DNA of 64,000 bases from Sympetrum striolatum (lineage: Eukaryota > Arthropoda > Insecta > Odonata > Libellulidae), in contig OX388351.1 of NCBI GenBank assembly GCA_947579665.1, positions 1,612,001 to 1,676,000 on the forward strand, written 5' to 3'. The position numbers were made by a program, and so were the translations under genes. Under the pieces are notes generated by a model. It ran no database searches and was not told the origin of the DNA. It saw only the letters and a program-made list of their open reading frames with translations. Shown here piece by piece: positions 25,839-36,615 of this stretch (position 1 is the stretch's first letter; each line of letters begins with the position of its first letter).

Positions 25839-26725
25839 TCACATACAACAGTAAAAGAGCTGTGCTATTTTCATGTTTTTGCATCTTTTACAACATTTTT
25901 TCTGCTTACTACTACTCTTTTTTAATAGAAAAATGTAACACCTTTTTCGTGGGTTAACTATATCAGTGTCAGGTTTTTCCGAGGAGGTATTAAATATAGC
26001 GATTGCCCTTTTCGTAACATGCTGCAATCTCGAGATACTCCTTTGACTGAATTTGAGGTATTATGAAAGCCTCGGCGAGTTAAATAAGAAACAACCTACG
26101 TTTGCCTTTTTGTTCGCATTCCATTTTGGATTTCAATGACACCACACAATGAAGGCAGCAATGCCACACACATCTATTCCATTCTTGAAATAAACAAAAG
26201 GTCAACGATTGGATTTTCTTTTACTCATGTATTCATGAATTAGTTTGTCTAATGAATCCACCCCCCTTTTGTATCATTATATTACAGTATTATATCTGGT
26301 TTACCATTCTCAGATACAACTCTAGAGTGGTGCATTATTGAAAGGAGAATTACACTTTTTCCCTTTTTGGGTATATATGATACAAGAGTGGCATCTTTAG
26401 TGAACCCAAAAACAGAGGAATTCTCTTCTCTTGCTCGGGTTGGGAGATATTGAGCAGGAATAAATCTTTTATTTTTTCTCGAGGTACCTAACATCCTTAG
26501 ACCATTAGAGAGAAGAGTTTTAGCTAAGTCCAGGTCAGTGAAATAATTATCGCATGTAATATTGCGATTTGTTCCATTGAACATTTCTGTCCGCGATAAA
26601 ACAACTGATGATGCTAAATTGTGTGCCCTTTTGTCAACTTTGCCTAAATATGGTATACCGCACAAAGGATAGAATATTTTTGAGCCACAAAACCACCATA
26701 TTTTCACTCCGTATTTCTGGATGCA
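25839..26725 (-). pseudogene. piggyBac-family transposase pseudogene (DDE_Tnp_1_7)
   Basis: A cut-and-paste DNA transposase relic on the minus strand. From 26725 down: KYGVKIWWFCGSKIFYP, NITCDNYFTDLDLAKTLL (holding the second catalytic Asp), GTSRKNKRFIPAQYLP, TLVSYIPKKGKSVILLS, and KPDIIL then TAA at 26282-26284. Beyond it the frame moves by one base at a run of six G; GVDSLDKLIHEYMSKRKSNR continues with the third-Asp motif. A TGA replaces the expected Trp after SNR, and further stops follow. The last 62 codons (25839-26027) include RKRCYIF, KKCCKRCKNM and YCCM, the cysteine-rich C-terminal finger of this family. The first catalytic Asp (family motif CD) appears as Gly in FCGS. The N-terminal half is missing. 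It is clearly inactive. Confidence 0.92.
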
Positions 26726-28220
26726 CTAGGTCTCACACTCAGGAGTAACACTGTCCTGCTACGGAGCTGTCTAACGCTTATATAATGGATGTGTATTGGA
26801 TAGTTATGGAAAATATAAAGTAGTAAAGACAGTGAAATGGTTCGGTGTCGGTCATTTTACAGAAACCTTTACTTCAAATGTGTTAGGTGACCCCGTTGGA
26901 ACATAGTTTAAAATGACGATGTGTGTGAAGCAAATACTGTAGACACAAACATTCAAAGAAAAAAATGTTACGTCATGACCTCAGATACCTAGTGTTCACC
27001 AAAAAACATAAATACTATGTTGGAAAGAGCATAGGGACTATATGATACGTATCATCCATTCTGTAAATGAAAAACTTTTTCCGCGCCTTACAAGCTCACC
27101 TTACCCGGTTGAGTGCTGAAACGGAAAACCATTTTTTTTCAAAGTGATTCTAGCTAGGATGAAAAAAATCCCATATCGGATGAGGTATATAATTACATAA
27201 ACGTAGAAGTCATAAAATTTCAGCTACTGGATAGTTACCAATGTCGTGAAAATTGTTAAAAGGTATGGTGGTGAGAGGCTCACCTTGACCGGACTAGGGT
27301 TAAATTCTCTTCCAACCGATGTGGATTCATTTTCATTAACCAAAGATTCCTTCAAAGAGCAAGGAGTATCCTTACATCACAAGAAATACATTTACTCTTT
27401 CAACTTACTAAATGCCCTACATGTGATGTTCTCTTTCTTATACCTTATTTTATGTTTTATTTATGTCTTTATTTTTTATCATTAATTTGTTTACATTTCA
27501 CTGTAAATTGGCTTATTTATTGTAGTTGAAATCCTGATTTAAATAAATAAATGCAACAGTGTATTCGAATCATTGTAAGGAGACCTCATAATTTACATCT
27601 GAGTACAATATATTCGGCATAAAAGTAATCCACCCTTTATTGATGTTGATATTTGACCAAATTAAATCAGATACTGTGACAAAGTAACCGCAATAACAGC
27701 GTTACATCGTCCATTTTCCCACAATTTGAATAAAACCCGAGCAAAATCTGATAAATCTTCGAAACGTCAACTTTTTCATTTTAACGGTCCAGCATTCGAA
27801 AAGTTCGTAGCAAATGTCCAAGTGAAATTGTCAACGGAAATTTATGCCAAAAAAGCTGAAATGTGCGGAAGCAGTGCTATTCTTGGAGGAGAACGCCTTC
27901 TTCTGCAGTCTTTTATTCGACATAACTTTCTCCAAGTGTTGCAGAATTGACGTTTGTATGAAAGCCTCGTGAGTTTGCTCCTGACCGCTGAGGGCATTCT
28001 CAAGGATCTTTCGGAAACTCTGTTTTTTTTTACTTTTTTATGAGCTTTTTTCTTTTCGGCCGGTCACAAAATGACTATCCATAAAGAAGTTTTCATGGAA
28101 ATAAACATTACCGATAAAATCAACACATTAAGCGTGAGGCTTAGTATCTATTTAGTGAGATACAATGATAAATAAAATGTACCACAATATGTGATAATTA
28201 TATATATCTATTATATCTAT
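26726..28220. other. Unassigned DNA
   Basis: No further piggyBac N-terminal sequence can be traced above 26725. A plus-strand frame at 27726-27950 (about 74 codons, starting KTRAKSDKSSKRQLFHF) has no recognised domain and may be unrelated repeat DNA. The rest is AT-rich. Confidence 0.4.
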
Positions 28221-29243
28221 CTATTATATATAGATGCTTCTCCGGATTCATTCATGTATATACCTAGGTAGATAGATAGATAGGATACTAATTCACAGCC
28301 TAAACTAGAAGCGTCATTGACTTGAAATTTTTACGACGCATTGGCCATTGTGTGTCACCGCCAAAAAAAAAATGTGATTTTTAACCTCAGTGTAATAGGT
28401 TCGATTCCAGAGGGCCCCAAAGTCCCGATTCTCTCCGTAAAGATACATGGTGGGAATTTTCGAAAATTTTTTTAAGGCACTTCCCGGAAAAGGAGAGAAT
28501 TGAAATTCGTGGGATCGCTAGAAGCCGTGAATATCCAAGGAAAATCAGAAAGATATCTTCGAAGATTATCCAAGGTTCGATGCTAGGTCAGGGCAAAACC
28601 CCCACTTAAAAATATATTGTGGCGATTTTAAAGACTTTTTTAGGATCCCTTCCCGATGACATGGAAACATGAAACTCGATACATATATAAGATTATGAAT
28701 ATATTTCTTAATCGAATTTTAGCAATTCGCTGATGGTCCTTGGTTCGATCCCAGAGAGCCATTTACATTCCTCAATGCATTTCTTATGGAGATAACGGAA
28801 ACAAATTTTAGGTACTTCACGGCATGATATCGACTTCAAACTTCGCATGAGATATGATCAAATCCTAACAAGTTTTTCTGTGCATTCACAGCTAGCAATA
28901 TGTCCTGGGTCCGACACCAGGCGTCTCTACAATCAGTAGTTGATCCGATTTTTAAGAATTATTTTGAACCTCTTCCCAATATTGTAGAAACTAGAAATTC
29001 AGCATACATATGGAATCATAGATATATTTTAAAAATTTGTTTTAGATTTCGTTGATCGTCCTTGGTTCGATCCCAGAAAGCCATTTACATTACCCTATGC
29101 AATTATATGGGGATAACGAATTCATAATTTTGTACCTTCTCAGTAAGATATCGACTTAAAAATTTAATTAGATAAGTTTTATATCTTCCAGGGTGAAATT
29201 AGTGTTGTCGATCTGCTTGCAGTATGCAAAATACACTTTACTC

Positions 29244-29250
<7 letters not shown>
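28221..29250 (+). repeat. Superunit A: five tandem diverged monomers
   Basis: B-box-like motifs begin at 28398, 28574, 28742, 28907 (variant GGGTCCGACACCAG) and 29064, so the spacings are 176, 168, 165 and 157 bases. Monomers share CTTCCCG..GATATCGACTT-type starts and ATTTTAGGTACTTC or AATTATTTTGAACC-type ends. The unit is preceded by (ATCT)n-like sequence and ends in the GTGTTGTCGATCTGC tail, then (TA)n. Confidence 0.8.

Positions 29251-29321
<71 letters not shown>
29244..29321. repeat. (TA)n microsatellite
   Basis: About 39 uninterrupted TA units separating superunits A and B. Its length may be imprecise in the assembly. Confidence 0.97.
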
Positions 29322-29323
<2 letters not shown>

Positions 29324-30455
29324 ATTATATATAGACGCTTCTCCGGATATACTTATATATATATATATATATACACTGGGGATCAAAAGTCTAAGTATGT
29401 TCCACAAGTGCCGCCGAATTGAAATTTTTACGACATATTGGCCATAACGTGTAACCTCCAGGAAAAAGCCGACATTGAACCTCGGTGTCATGGGTTCGAT
29501 TCCAGAAGGCCCCAAAGTCGCGATTTTCTACATAAGAATACATGGCAGGGATTTTCGAAAATTTTTTTGAGGCACTTCCCGGGAAAGGAGAGAGTTGAAT
29601 TTCAAGGGATCGCTAGATGCCGTGCATATCTAAAGGAAACCATAAAGACATCTACGAATATTATCCTTGGTTCGATGCTAGGTCACGGCAAAAATCGGCC
29701 GTTTAAAATGCATTGTGGCGATTTTTAAGATTTTTTTTGGACCCTTTTCCGATGCCATAGAAACTTGAAATTCGGTATGAGGTTTTATACCATAAAAATA
29801 TATCATAATCGAATTTTACATATTCGCTGATGGTCCTTGGTTCGATCCCAGAGGGACATTAAATTCCTCAATGCATTTCTTACGGAGATAACGGAAACAA
29901 ATTTTAGGTACTTCCCGGTACGATATCGACTTCAAACTTTGCATATAGAAAGATCAAGTCCATACAAATCAAACAGTGCTTTTACAGCTATCAATGTGTC
30001 CTGGGTTCGACACCAGGTGTCTCTGCAATCAGAAGTTGATCCGATTTTTAGGAATTATTTTGAAACCTTTGCCAATAATATAGAAACTTCAAATTCGGCA
30101 TATAGATAGAGATCATAAATAACTTTCAGAAACATTTTTTAGATTTCCAAGATCGTCCTTGGTTCGAATCCAGAGAGCCATTTAAATTCGTGAAAATTAG
30201 AACGTCTTTTGAGGCAGTTGTAGCCCATATTTCTGCTTGAATTTCACACATAGTTATAAATGGTGATGTTCTATTGTGCTGCATAGTAAGTTCTCAGTAA
30301 AGACCCGGGTTCGATGCCAGACGATGGAATTTCAGCGAATTTTAAGAAAAATTTCAATCCATTTATTTCTTTTGATGGCCGTCCCGATATGATGCCCACA
30401 TGATAATAGTGTTGTCGATCTGCTTGCAGTATGCAAGCTACATTTTACTCGTATA
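29322..30455 (+). repeat. Superunit B: six tandem diverged monomers
   Basis: Motifs begin at 29492, 29669, 29839, 30003, 30161 and 30307, with spacings 177, 170, 164, 158 and 146. This graded series reproduces that of superunit A, so A and B descend from one multi-monomer ancestor by segmental duplication. B keeps a sixth monomer (CCCGGGTTCGATGCCAGACG) that A lacks. The superunit opens with the CTTCTCCGGAT head at about 29337 and closes with GTGTTGTCGATCTGCTTGCA at about 30410-30429. Confidence 0.8.
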
Positions 30456-30464
30456 TATATATAT

Positions 30465-30495
<31 letters not shown>

Positions 30496-30755
30496 TACGA
30501 GTGAAATGTAGCTTGCGTACTGCAAGCAGATCGACAACACTAATTTCATGTCGGCATCATATTGGGACGGTCCTGAAAAGAAAATAAAAAGGATTCAAAA
30601 TATTCTTAAAATTCGCTGCAATTTAATCGTCCGGCATCGAACCCGGGTCTTCCTGATAATACTTACTATGCAGCGTAATATAAGTTCACCATCTCTAACT
30701 ATGTGCGAAAATTCAAGCAGAAATATTAGCTGCAACTGCCTCAAACGACGTCCTA
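30207..30755. repeat. ~550-bp imperfect palindrome at the B/C junction
   Basis: The left arm runs from ACGTCTTTTGAGGCAGTTG to TTTTACTCGTATA, and the right arm from TATACGAGTGAAATGTAGC to CAACTGCCTCAAACGACGT. They are inverted copies around a (TA)n(TTTA)n centre near 30453-30498. The inner ~45 bases of each arm (GTGTTGTCGATCTGCTTGCA and following) are nearly identical, with divergence rising outwards. This is a tail-to-tail junction of two superunits. Confidence 0.85.
30453..30498. repeat. (TA)n(TTTA)n microsatellite at palindrome centre
   Basis: A short TATATATA run followed by about nine TTTA units. It sits at the symmetry axis of the palindrome. Confidence 0.95.
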
Positions 30756-31335
30756 CTTTTCCCATATATTCCTTATGAGAGAAATTTTAATGTTCCCCGT
30801 CATCAAACCCAGGAAAATCATGGTCTTACGTAATTTTTTTTCTTAAACCAATTCTTACCATACTTCTTCTAGCCAAGCACAAACTTCCTATAGTTTCGAT
30901 AAGAGCATCAAAAAAAATTACGAAAAACTATCCCCATGTATTTTAAATACGGAACTTTTGCATCGTCCTAGCATCGAACCCAGAATATTTTTTGTAAAAG
31001 TCATTAATGTGTTCCATAGATCATGACTATATATATATGCTCCTTGAGTTTTAATTCTCTTCCTATCCAGGAAGTATTTTTTAAAAATTCCCGAAAATCA
31101 AAGCAATGCATTTAAATGGGAGAAATCGGGACTTTGGGGCCCTCTGGAATCGAACACACGACATTGAGGTTCAAAAGCGCAATTTTTCTGGCGGTTACAC
31201 GTTATGGCCAATATGTCGAAAAAATTTCAAATCAATGACGCTTATGGTTTAGGATGTGAATTAGTATCCTATCTATCTATCTATATATATAGATGTTTAC
31301 ATGAATGAATCCGGAGAAGCATCTATATATAATAG
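30498..31335 (-). repeat. Superunit C: inverted, four monomers
   Basis: Read on the minus strand from 31335. The head ATGCTTCTCCGGATTCATTC is followed by B-box-like motifs ending at 31157, 30981, 30810 and 30644 (spacings 176, 171, 166). By sequence they correspond to monomers 1, 2, probably 4, and 6 of superunit B (the last is CCCGGGTTCGATGCC in both), so two internal monomers were lost. The third motif is mutated to GGGTTTGATG. Confidence 0.75.
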
Positions 31336-32500
31336 TTACTCTCCAGATTCGATTCACTGTAAAAATAATTTTTATCATTTTGGTGATCAATTCGCAGTCC
31401 CTTTACATTGTATCATCTCAAACTAATTAAAAAGAAAGTACAGCGGAAAGCTGCAGAAAAAATATTGATTAAACTTCGGTAAAGTACTTATGCTGGATGA
31501 GAGTAGCGGAAGAAATTGTCTTTTTTACTTTCCTTACGCCGTTTTGACATACGGTGAAAATACAGCAATCTGTTTCATAATTTTCCCTATAGATGTCTCC
31601 AGTATTCAAATTAAAAGGAATACATCTGATTGAAATAAGTGTTTGGTTTTAACGAACTGAACGCTCAATAAATTCTTCTTAGATGTTTAGTAAGCGATTA
31701 ATCCAAAAATTTTTATATATTTTCACCAATTTTTCTGTGTGTATCCTGAAATCACCATTATATAACAAACGCTATTCCAATAATTCACGGCAAACTTGTG
31801 GTTTTAATTCAGTGCCTACTTTAATATTACGATAATTAATAACAATAGGAACTATGCATAATAGCTAGTTTAATAAGCGTAGAAAATTTTTAAACAAACC
31901 TAATTAGATTATACGTATAAATTAACTTTACCAAAGAAGCGTTAACAATTATGTAATTGAAACTATTTCTTAGCTCTTCCAACAGATATCTCTAGTCAAG
32001 AAAGAAATAATCTCGAAAAAATGTTGCAAGCTCACTTCTCCGTCATCTTTAAAAAAGGTATTACAAATGGCACTTATTTTTCTTTGTGCTTTACTCATTA
32101 ATAACACTGAAATTAAAATGTAATAGTGAATTAAACCTAGAATCTATGACTTAACATTTTTATTTAAATGCAATTAAGATTAAAAATGTATCCCCACATT
32201 AAGTCTAACGTCAATTACTGTGAGTGCCCGGCACATTGAAATTAATCATCAAAAAAACTGGAGAGTAATAAACAACAGATATAAATAGGGCATGAGGGTC
32301 ATTAGGTAAGATGAGGAGTGATAAAGGTTGCTTCCCTAATCTAACCAGAATACTCCAAGCAGAAACAGTCAACGTCAGTGGAGGAAAATGATCCTGTGAA
32401 TAGCATTGAAATAGGAAGGACAAGGATGAAGGCGTCATATTCCACTGACTTTTATATCGCCTAACTTATGAACAGCGCAATTAAACAATTATAATTTTTC
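31336..32500. other. Unassigned AT-rich DNA
   Basis: No gene or repeat recognised. The start (TTACTCTCCAGATTCGATTCAC) weakly echoes the element head and may be a decayed further copy. Confidence 0.4.
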
Positions 32501-33050
32501 TCTATCGCTTCCCAAAAGACGAATGCAAAATATTCCGTTCAAGATCACAGTTACGTCTGCAATCCACATATCCGAATCAGGTCAACGTGCACCAAGTTGT
32601 GCGAAAATCTCTCGTTCTTTCTTCTGGTGGAATATCCGACTTGTTGTAGTCATAATGCTGAGCTAAAACTTTCCGTTGATTCGTGAGAAAAGCCGAGCTA
32701 CAGGTAAGCTATTCGTATCGGAATGTACGTCTTTCAGAAAGACGAGCTTTAGAGGGCAACTCCGATCGGAAGAAGTTTCCAAACTTCGGCAAGAGCATCG
32801 AGTTGGCATTTTTCGGACGGCGAAGTAACTTCGGACTTGAGAGGGCTAGAGAACGGGCAAATAGGTGTGCGATTGGCTGAGTGGAAACACGGGCTACTTC
32901 ATGTTAGGTTCGCTAGATGGCCACATACCCTCAGTGATGCCGAGAGACAAGTCAAATTTCGCTTAAAAGTAAAGGGTGACGGAAGGCCAAATTTAGCGTT
33001 AAAGAAACTTTTGAAATGTATTCCTGCCAGCTTTCAATACAGCTCACCTT
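32500..33050. other. CpG-denser block
   Basis: Balanced composition with many CpG. Short frames at 32683-32880 and 32837-33052 overlap and have no domain. A tRNA-like A-box look-alike (TTGGCTGAGTGG) at about 32872 has no convincing B box. Function unknown. Confidence 0.28.
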
Positions 33051-34969
33051 AAATAAATATAGTGTTTAAGGAAAAGAAACGGTCGGTTTGAGATCACTAC
33101 AAGATACCAAAATGTATTTGTTAAATAGATATATTAATAGATTAGTGAAATCCAGTTAATGTTGAACTCCGGGCTCGTTCCATTAGATTGCATCGTTATT
33201 AGTTATAAAAATTAGCTATGCCACAAATTTTATAAGTAGCTTAAGAGATAGAATCAACAGATATGAATGTATCATACAGTATTCTAAAATCTAGTTTAAT
33301 TTTATTGAATCTTTCGTAAATATAACAAGAGATATGAAGTCAAAGAATATTTTTTTACTGATATGCATCCACGTCTAAAAATTAATTCCTTTCCTTTGCA
33401 AGTATTTAAATATATTTTGATGTTTTATCGTCTTATTGATAGTGACAGTGTTTTGATTATTTTCCATTGGCTGTCAGAGTTTAACTGAGTGGAAAATGTA
33501 CATGATCGAAATATTTTCTCTGGGAATTATTTAATACAACAACAAACACTTGAAAGATTCTCACCTACAAAATTATGGGCCCAAAGCCCCGATAAAATCT
33601 TAACGGAATAAATTCTTAAGGGATTGGCTAACCCTTTGATTGGGCCAACAGCCACCAAACTACACAAAATCTATTTTTGTACAAATTCTCGAAAATTTGA
33701 CTCCAAAACTATATTTCACCACTAGAAGTATTCATTGAGTTTTTTTCTCATGGTAGTTGTTACAGTTTCATAGAAAGATCATTTCTAACTCAATATTAAT
33801 AAAGAAAACGAATCCAGCAAACGGTAGGAAAGAATTTGACATAATTTCCTTAGCTGTAAACTGAGATAGATTTGTGTGTCGTAGCAAAATGAAATTTGGT
33901 TATTTAAATTTTAAGAATATGGAGTGCTACTAGTAACATTGCACATTTAAATACATGCTTAGGATATAATATTCATAGAATATGCTTTAGTGGAAAAAAA
34001 TTCAAATCTCAATTGTTTCTAAACATTTTTCTTTACGGAGTCGAAAATATAATTTTAACTGAAATTTCTCGGAAAATTCCCATTCTCGTGCCTAATTACA
34101 GCATTTCAGCCAACGGTCCAAATAGTCTGGAATATTTTCCGTAATGGTGCTACAGCTGTGGCACTTTCCTAACAACAACTCTAAGTGAAATTATTGAAGA
34201 GGTAACTTTATGCAATATGTAACAGATTTGCCAAAAAAGGTTGAGAAATGCTTGCGTAGCTTTTGCAAGTTCCAATTGCATGGCTTCTGCATTCCTCGGT
34301 CTCCATTGTTTTGAGTAAGAAGTTGGAAGCAGTTGGTCGAAAGGATTGGAGTTGGGAACGTGTTGAGATGTCCTCTGGGCGTCTCTTCTTGAGATTCCCT
34401 CTTCTGACATATCGCGGTTCTGCGGCCACCCTTGGGCAATAAACGAAGGTAAGTTTCACAATGAATTAATCCTTGTTATTCCTCCATCTCTTTCCCATCT
34501 ACCTTCACGTGTTACATAACTCATAGAGATTTCAGGAACAAATTAAGGGACTCAAATTCTCGGGAAACCTCTGTCGAAAGAATAAAAATGATGCAGCCGT
34601 GCCAATGCGGCAAAATGAATTTCCAAAAAATGTAAATACCGAATTAATTAGGCGTAGATTACGACCGTTATCTGTAAGTAATATAGATTTGAAAATAAAT
34701 AAAAATGGCTAATTGCAATAAATATAGCGCGGGAATTTTGAAAGGGATTAAAAATTTTTTCGTCTATATTTAATATCGTATGTTTTTTTAGAAATACAAC
34801 CTACCGGTATTACCCACTATTAGAGGGAATAGGGTAATATTAATATATCTGACTTATTAATGTATAAAATATGATTGAAATTTAACATTCTGACTTCGGT
34901 CATCACATGAATTCAATAATACGTTACAAACAGTGATAGACCAATTTCGCTTATCATTTATAAAAGTAT
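33051..34969. other. Unassigned DNA
   Basis: Mostly AT-rich. A moderately GC-richer part at 34240-34450 has three overlapping minus-strand frames of about 80 codons and no domain. Confidence 0.42.
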
Positions 34970-35675
34970 TCATTTACATTTACATTAGTACTACGCGAGC
35001 CGCACTAAGGCGTATGGCAGGGGGTGTGAAACACCAAACTACCTAAATAATTTTCAAATCATACCTTATTACTATCCGGAAAAAGAGACCAACAAAGGCC
35101 ATCTGATCTCGCTATAACTTCGCAAAATCTTTTTGTCGTCTGTCTGCGAAAATTTCGTTCGCTGTTCGAGTTGGAATCACGACGTCGCGTATTTCGTCGT
35201 GTAAATCACTCTTTAAAAATTTCTCGAATAATTTTTGCCCATACTCACTTCTTCTTTTCATAAGAGACTCCCAGGCTTGGATCATTTCCGACACGCTGCT
35301 ATCGAATCTATAGTCTCCCTTTACGAGCCGCGCTACGTTGCACGCACTCTATCTCCAAGATCCTTCTCGTGTGGATTCCAAACTGCGGAACAGTACTCAA
35401 GTAGTGGACGAACCAGTGAAAAGTAAGCTTCCTCTTTTGCGCTCGAATCGCTACCCCTCAGGACGTGGTTACGTAGCCTCAGAGTCCTATCGGCAGACCC
35501 AGCTACGTTCTGGATGTGCATTTTAAATGAACTGCTGAAGAGGACACCTAAGTATGTATACTGCCTAACGGATTCTAATCTCGCGCCACTGATCTGGTAG
35601 TACGTTTCAATTAAGCTTATATTCGGGGAGATAATCATGCACGTGTCACATGCAGCATTCTTTGCTGACGGATCC
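34970..35675 (-). mobile_element. 5'-truncated LINE with RT C-terminal region and ATGTAA-type tail
   Basis: A minus-strand non-LTR retrotransposon relic. From about 35650 it encodes YYQISGARLESVRQYTYLGV, AGSADRTLRLRNHVL and LVRPLLEYCSAVWNPHEKDL, the conserved region just after the RT catalytic site in many LINEs. A one-base frame change near 35333 follows. The second frame gives VARLVKGDYRFDSSVSEMIQ, AWESLMKRRSEYGQKLFEKF and a stop at 35112-35114. About 130 bp of 3' UTR follows, with the CCCCCTGCCATACGCC signature and a TGTAAATGTAAATG tail ending near 34970. The YADD motif and everything upstream are missing. The clade is not resolved. Confidence 0.9.
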
Positions 35676-36120
35676 CTTCTCTGAACATCTCTTCACCCCA
35701 AATTCATAAAATATCGGCAATGTCGAGTCGCAACTTAGTCCTAAGATCAACCCGATATCTCTCACGCAGTTCACTCTAAGTTAGGTCATGGGTTCCAAGC
35801 ATTTTCGGTTCTTACACACATAGATTTAGTCTTATCCTAAATCTTTATGATAGAAGATTAATTCTATAGGTTAACACAGGTGGTGCTCTGATAGAGTATT
35901 GATCGGAAACAACATTGCAAGCCAGTGAGATGTAGCTTACAACTTATCTCTGGCAAGTGGATCTAAACATTTCCAGCTGATTTTCTGATATTCTCGGCAC
36001 TGTCTTCAAAAAATATTAAATATTCATCAACTAGATTGAGTTATAATTGTGTTATTTGCACTGCTAAATTATGTATGAAAATGTAATCACTGAAATTATC
36101 TCCTAAACCTTTATATGAAT
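35676..36120. other. Unassigned DNA
   Basis: Between the LINE and the solo LTR. No gene or repeat recognised. Confidence 0.4.
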
Positions 36121-36615
36121 ATTATTGTTACGTATTGGCGCCTATCTTTAACTTCTGTCTTTTATTTTTGTGTGGTTCTTTTCCCTGCCGTCGGTGGAGA
36201 GGGGAACTGGTTGTTTTCCACCCCTTTCGCAGTCTTCAAGGATGACCAAGAGGCGATAGGACACTTTCTTTATCTCTCTCAACCACCTAAGAAGAAACAA
36301 CGCTTAGACCTCTGCCACGGGGAGGACTCATTTTGCACGATTTAGCTGCCGCCACTCGCTGGCACATCTTGTACACTCCTCTGCATGGCATCTTTCTTCG
36401 CCTGCCGTTGCTTAGCGCATCCATACAACGTGGACTGAGAATTGTGCCGTAAATGGTGGTCCTTCGGACACCGATCCAGTGTTTCTTTCATTATTATTGT
36501 TTGGTTGTACCGATGCTAAATATTATTAATTTTTTGTATATTTATTATGTTTAGTGAATATAATCAAATCTTGTTTAAGGATCTCTCTTTATTTGTGTAA
36601 CTACGCTACAATTAT
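36121..36615. mobile_element. Solo LTR with 5-bp target-site duplication
   Basis: The direct repeats ATTAT at 36121-36125 and 36611-36615 flank a 485-bp sequence that begins TGTTACGTATTGGCGCC and ends GTGTAACTACGCTACA. It thus has canonical TG...CA ends and short imperfect terminal inverted repeats (TGTTACGTA against TGTAGCGTA). No internal retrovirus-like coding region, primer-binding site or second LTR adjoins it, so it looks like the product of LTR-LTR recombination. A 5-bp duplication is usual for Ty3/gypsy and BEL-type LTR retrotransposons. The orientation is not certain. The open frame inside (36115-36345) is a by-product. Confidence 0.72.

Larger units (their letters stand above)
28221..31335. 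mobile_element. Composite 3.1-kb inverted-repeat element made of B-box-bearing monomers
   Basis: Three superunits lie together: A (28221-29250, plus), B (29322-30455, plus) and C (30498-31335, inverted). Each starts with ATATAGATGCTTCTCCGGAT-type sequence (GACGC in B) and ends with GTGTTGTCGATCTGCTTGCA. Inside are diverged monomers, each holding a GGTTCGATCCCAG-like motif. The outer ends of A and C therefore form inverted repeats that can be followed for about 280 bp (28221-28500 with about 31050-31335). No open frame of note is present, so it is non-autonomous. Long inverted arms made of tandem repeats recall Foldback elements. A microsatellite-flanked tandem core recalls Pearl/HINE-type elements. 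Neither assignment is proven. Confidence 0.8.

Noticed and set aside
27726..27950. 74-codon plus-strand frame as a gene
   Set aside because: The peptide looks less biased than most chance frames, but no domain, splice context or neighbouring exon supports it.
29168..29515. Open frames made of alternating Tyr and Ile
   Set aside because: Translation of the (TA)n microsatellite in either direction.
28398..31157. A cluster of tRNA genes or pseudogenes
   Set aside because: Only B-box/T-arm-like motifs recur. A boxes, acceptor stems and anticodon arms are missing, and the ~165-bp spacing with shared flanks shows a repeat array.
28221..31335. CRISPR array
   Set aside because: Monomers are ~147-177 bp and diverged along their whole length, with no short identical repeats alternating with unique spacers; the sequence context is eukaryotic.
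36115..36345. 76-codon plus-strand open frame
   Set aside because: It starts within the target-site duplication region and lies inside the solo LTR.
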